In this document: positions 61,598-64,000 of the stretch, one piece after another | Layout of the letters: every line of letters starts with the position of its first letter | Numbering within the stretch: the stretch's first letter is position 1 | Assembly: GCF_000377745.1 (NCBI RefSeq) | Contig: NZ_KB898711.1 | Location: forward strand, 186,001 to 250,000 | Length of the DNA: 64,000 nt | Direction of reading: 5' to 3' | Origin: Gilvimarinus chinensis DSM 19667 | GTDB lineage: Bacteria > Pseudomonadota > Gammaproteobacteria > Pseudomonadales > Cellvibrionaceae | Position numbers and translations under genes: made by a program | The notes under the pieces: model-generated | What the model saw: only the letters and a program-made list of their open reading frames with translations | Databases searched by the model: none | What the model was told of the DNA's origin: nothing

Positions 61598-63787
61598 TTA
61601 CTCTGGGCGAAGCGATACCGCTACCGACTTAAAGGCGGGGGTTTTACTGCGGGGGTCATGCTCGGTGCCGATTAATACATTCGCTTCCGGGTAATAAGCC
61701 ATCAGACTGCCCGAAGGCAGATCGAAAGGCACCACTTCAAGATTTTGCATTTTTCCATACCGTGAAACCAAGGTCACTTTGTCACCTTTTGCCAGGCTAA
61801 GCGCCTGACAATCATGGTGAGACACCAGCACACTCCAGCGGTGCACCGTACCGCGATAACTGTCGGACTCTTCGTAAATAATGGAATTGAATTGCCCCTC
61901 ACTGCGAATACTGGCCAAGCTAAATGGATAGTCGCTATCTTTTGTTGTTTGTACTTGATGAAGCTTAAAATTGGCCCGCTGATGTTGGGTGTTGAAAACC
62001 GGCTCATGCATGACGCGGTTTTGCACCGAAAACTCTTGTTTTGTATCACCAATAGCGGCGAGCTTAGACATACCCGGTATGGTCGCCGCAATCGCTTTGC
62101 GAACCTTATCGTGCTTTTTAAACGCACCAAAGTCCAGTACGCCATCGGGCAAAAGCTGTTCGCCAAGCTGCGCCAGTACGGTGACTTCAGAGCGCACATT
62201 GGTTAATCGGGTAATACCGCCATCGCTTAAGCGCACGTAATTAAACATGGACTCTTGAGTGGTGCTTTCAGGCTCTTCATCACGGGCACACACGGGCAAG
62301 ATCAGCGCTTCGCTGTTTTCCATACCGTTAAAGTGACCGCGGTTTAACGTGGTGGTTAAGTACAACTTAAAACCGACGTTATCCAAAGCCCGACGGGCAA
62401 ACTCTGTGTCTGGTGTGGCGGCGAATAAATTGCCCCCCATGATGAGCGCGTTGTGCATTTGCCCCGCCTCGGCAGCGCGCAGACAAGCCAGCGTATCCAT
62501 CCCCTGCTGGCGTGGCAGACTAACCCTTAAATGCTGCTCCATGGCCTGCAACACATCATCGGCCAACACGGGCTTAACCCCGATGGTACCAATACCCTGA
62601 ACGTTACTGTGCCCTCGCAGCGGCAACAAACCCGCGCCGGGTTTACCAATCATGCCTCGCAGCAAAGCTAAATTGGCGATAGCTTCAACGTTATCGACGC
62701 CATTAAGGTGATGAGTGATGCCCATGCCCCAGGCAAAAATAACCTTATCGGCTCGAGCATAATCGTCCGCCAGGGCGCGAATATCGCTTTCACCGATACC
62801 GCACTGGCGAGATAAATCCGCAAGGCTCAGATCATTCAGATAGGCCTCGTACTCAGCAAAGCCCTGAGTATAATTCGCAACAAACGACCCATTGACACCA
62901 TCGCTTTCCACAATCACTTTTGCAACCGCCGTTAACAGCGCCAGGTCAGAGCCAATGTGAGGCTGCAAAAATGTAGACGCAATCTCGGTGCCCCCCACCA
63001 ACATGGATTTTGGGCTTTTGGGCACGGCAAATTTCACCAAACCCGGCTCTTTTGCCGGGTTAATAACCATTACCTTTCCCCCGCGATCGCGACAATTTTT
63101 CAACTGATGAATAAAACGCGGATGGTTAGACGCCGGGTTGGCACCAATCACAAACACCATATCCGCCAGCGCTAAATCTTCCAGCTGCACTGTCGCGGTA
63201 CCGGTACCTACCGTGCCCTGCAAGCCCACCCCCGTCGCCTGGTGGCAATAGTAAGAGCAATTGGTCACATTGTTACTGCCGTACAATCGCGCCATCAGCT
63301 GCAACAAAAAGCCCGCCTCATTCGAGGAGCGACCCGACGCGTAAAAGAAACTTTGCTCGGCGGGCTGTTCGCGAAAACGCGCAGCGGCCATGCTTAACGC
63401 ATCATCCCAACTGATGGGTTGATACTTATTGCTGCCCGCGGCTTTATACACAGGCGTATTCAAACGGCCCATGGTTTCCAGCTCGCGGTCGCTCAACTCG
63501 TTAAATTCGGCCAGCGTATGATCGAAAAGCTCGGCGGGAATGGGTGGCTGAATATCGGTGGACTGTGCCTGAATACTCTTATTGCACACAGACGGAAATT
63601 CGTCTTTCTCGTTGGTCATTCCGCCGCGCTGCCCACCCATGCCCAAACCACAGGCTTTACAGGCGTTATGACTTTTCAGGGCTTTGGCCGAATCGAGCAG
63701 ACCGATTCGTTTGATCGTTTGCAAAGTGTAAAGAACTTTTTTCGGCCCACCGCCGACGATTTTTACCGGGGTTTTATTCGCGCTCAC
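61598..63787 (-). CDS. FdhF/YdeP-family molybdopterin oxidoreductase
   Basis: This 729-residue protein resembles the formate dehydrogenase alpha subunit-like FdhF/YdeP group. It begins with a modified Cys region (NACKACGLGMGGQRGGMTNE) that lacks the complete CxxCxxxC...C iron-sulfur motif, followed by molybdopterin-binding stretches (SFFYASGRSSNEAGF, NVTNCSYYCHQATG, VFVIGANPASNHPRF, AWGMGITHH, GHSNVQGIGTIG). There is no Tat signal, so it is cytoplasmic. YdeP is linked to acid resistance in E. coli, but its substrate is unknown. The active-site Mo ligand is uncertain; a Cys in NCSYYC is a candidate. Confidence 0.9.
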   Translation of the reverse strand: MSANKTPVKIVGGGPKKVLYTLQTIKRIGLLDSAKALKSHNACKACGLGMGGQRGGMTNEKDEFPSVCNKSIQAQSTDIQPPIPAELFDHTLAEFNELSDRELETMGRLNTPVYKAAGSNKYQPISWDDALSMAAARFREQPAEQSFFYASGRSSNEAGFLLQLMARLYGSNNVTNCSYYCHQATGVGLQGTVGTGTATVQLEDLALADMVFVIGANPASNHPRFIHQLKNCRDRGGKVMVINPAKEPGLVKFAVPKSPKSMLVGGTEIASTFLQPHIGSDLALLTAVAKVIVESDGVNGSFVANYTQGFAEYEAYLNDLSLADLSRQCGIGESDIRALADDYARADKVIFAWGMGITHHLNGVDNVEAIANLALLRGMIGKPGAGLLPLRGHSNVQGIGTIGVKPVLADDVLQAMEQHLRVSLPRQQGMDTLACLRAAEAGQMHNALIMGGNLFAATPDTEFARRALDNVGFKLYLTTTLNRGHFNGMENSEALILPVCARDEEPESTTQESMFNYVRLSDGGITRLTNVRSEVTVLAQLGEQLLPDGVLDFGAFKKHDKVRKAIAATIPGMSKLAAIGDTKQEFSVQNRVMHEPVFNTQHQRANFKLHQVQTTKDSDYPFSLASIRSEGQFNSIIYEESDSYRGTVHRWSVLVSHHDCQALSLAKGDKVTLVSRYGKMQNLEVVPFDLPSGSLMAYYPEANVLIGTEHDPRSKTPAFKSVAVSLRPE

Positions 63788-63889
63788 CTGAACCTCTCAT
63801 ACCACTCGCGATGACATTATGTACAAATCAGTTCGTCAGTGTACGCCGAAAGTATGAAAGGCAACATCCGTCAAATACCCCAAGCGGAC

Positions 63890-64000
63890 TTATAGCTCAC
63901 GCTCGGTGTAGGGCGTGTTGCGCGACGCGGTAGCGCTCCGGGTATTGGCAATGTCCTCGGCGGTGAAAACGCTGTCGGGGCTGACGGAATTACCCCAGCT
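63890..64000 (-). CDS. C-terminal fragment of a gene cut by the right edge
   Basis: Reading from the edge on the minus strand gives 36 residues ending at TAA (63890-63892), with a C-terminus PYTEREL. The composition looks like coding sequence and the frame is open to the edge. I do not recognise the family. The 102 bases to the molybdoenzyme start hold no clear gene. Confidence 0.4.
   Translation of the reverse strand, partial: SWGNSVSPDSVFTAEDIANTRSATASRNTPYTEREL

Overview
This window looks like chromosomal core sequence from a marine, polysaccharide-degrading gammaproteobacterium, most likely of the Cellvibrionaceae and their relatives. That is an inference from three things. There is a secreted PL7-type alginate lyase with two discoidin-like (CBM32-type) modules joined by a poly-serine linker, a habit of Saccharophagus, Teredinibacter and Cellvibrio. 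There is a rhombosortase gene. Several gene orders resemble Pseudomonas and its relatives: hda / DUF2066 / purM-purN, recA-recX next to a cinA-type gene, and a partly dispersed tmk / holB / pilZ / tatD set. The genus cannot be resolved. I see no tRNA, rRNA, CRISPR array, insertion sequence, integrase or phage gene.

Layout. 1-1403: 5' part of a hydantoinase B/oxoprolinase gene running off the left edge. 1801-5872: argD, argF, ygfZ and an HDOD-domain gene. 5943-7849: ung and a lysine/ornithine decarboxylase (minus). 8131-9978: 2-Cys peroxiredoxin (minus), then bfd and bfr (plus) with Fur-like sites. 10058-13134: a membrane Ser/Thr protein kinase and a coiled-coil lipoprotein. 13420-16323: gcvP. 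16528-17239: a YebE-like gene broken at a run of nine G. 17836-19557: alginate lyase. 19663-22770: a two-pore-helix type potassium channel, an exported TIM-barrel protein and glutathione peroxidase. 22809-27817: hda, DUF2066, purM, purN, DUF3108 and an FKBP isomerase. 28004-33874: a small zinc-ribbon protein, ppk2, catalase, a Pit phosphate transporter, cheV and a small DUF7218-like protein. 34145-37315: a 1056-residue secreted hexahaem cytochrome. 37549-44103: dUTPase, tatD, pilZ-like, mltB-like, holB, rluA, a TraF-like outer-membrane protein and tmk.

44322-49611 holds a tightly coupled three-gene envelope export operon (RND/MMPL transporter, LolA-like carrier, outer-membrane barrel) followed by a TetR-family regulator. 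A set of CACYGTTAA half-sites precedes the operon. 49657-58529: ppiB, lpxH, hemN, patatin, fadD, a NUDIX hydrolase, a YqfO-like protein, serA and an atypical serC. 58725-63787: rhombosortase, recX, recA under a double LexA box, pncC and an FdhF/YdeP-type molybdoenzyme. The right edge cuts the 3' end of another minus-strand gene.

Functional themes are arginine, purine, serine and glycine metabolism; oxidative-stress and iron defence (peroxiredoxin, Bfd/Bfr, glutathione peroxidase, catalase); phosphate and polyphosphate handling; envelope maintenance; and DNA repair. The parts most worth a second look are the hexahaem cytochrome with its upstream repeats, the RND operon with its putative operator, the kinase-lipoprotein pair, the G9 frameshift and the potassium channel with an altered selectivity filter. 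I did not find a clearly new defence or mobile system.
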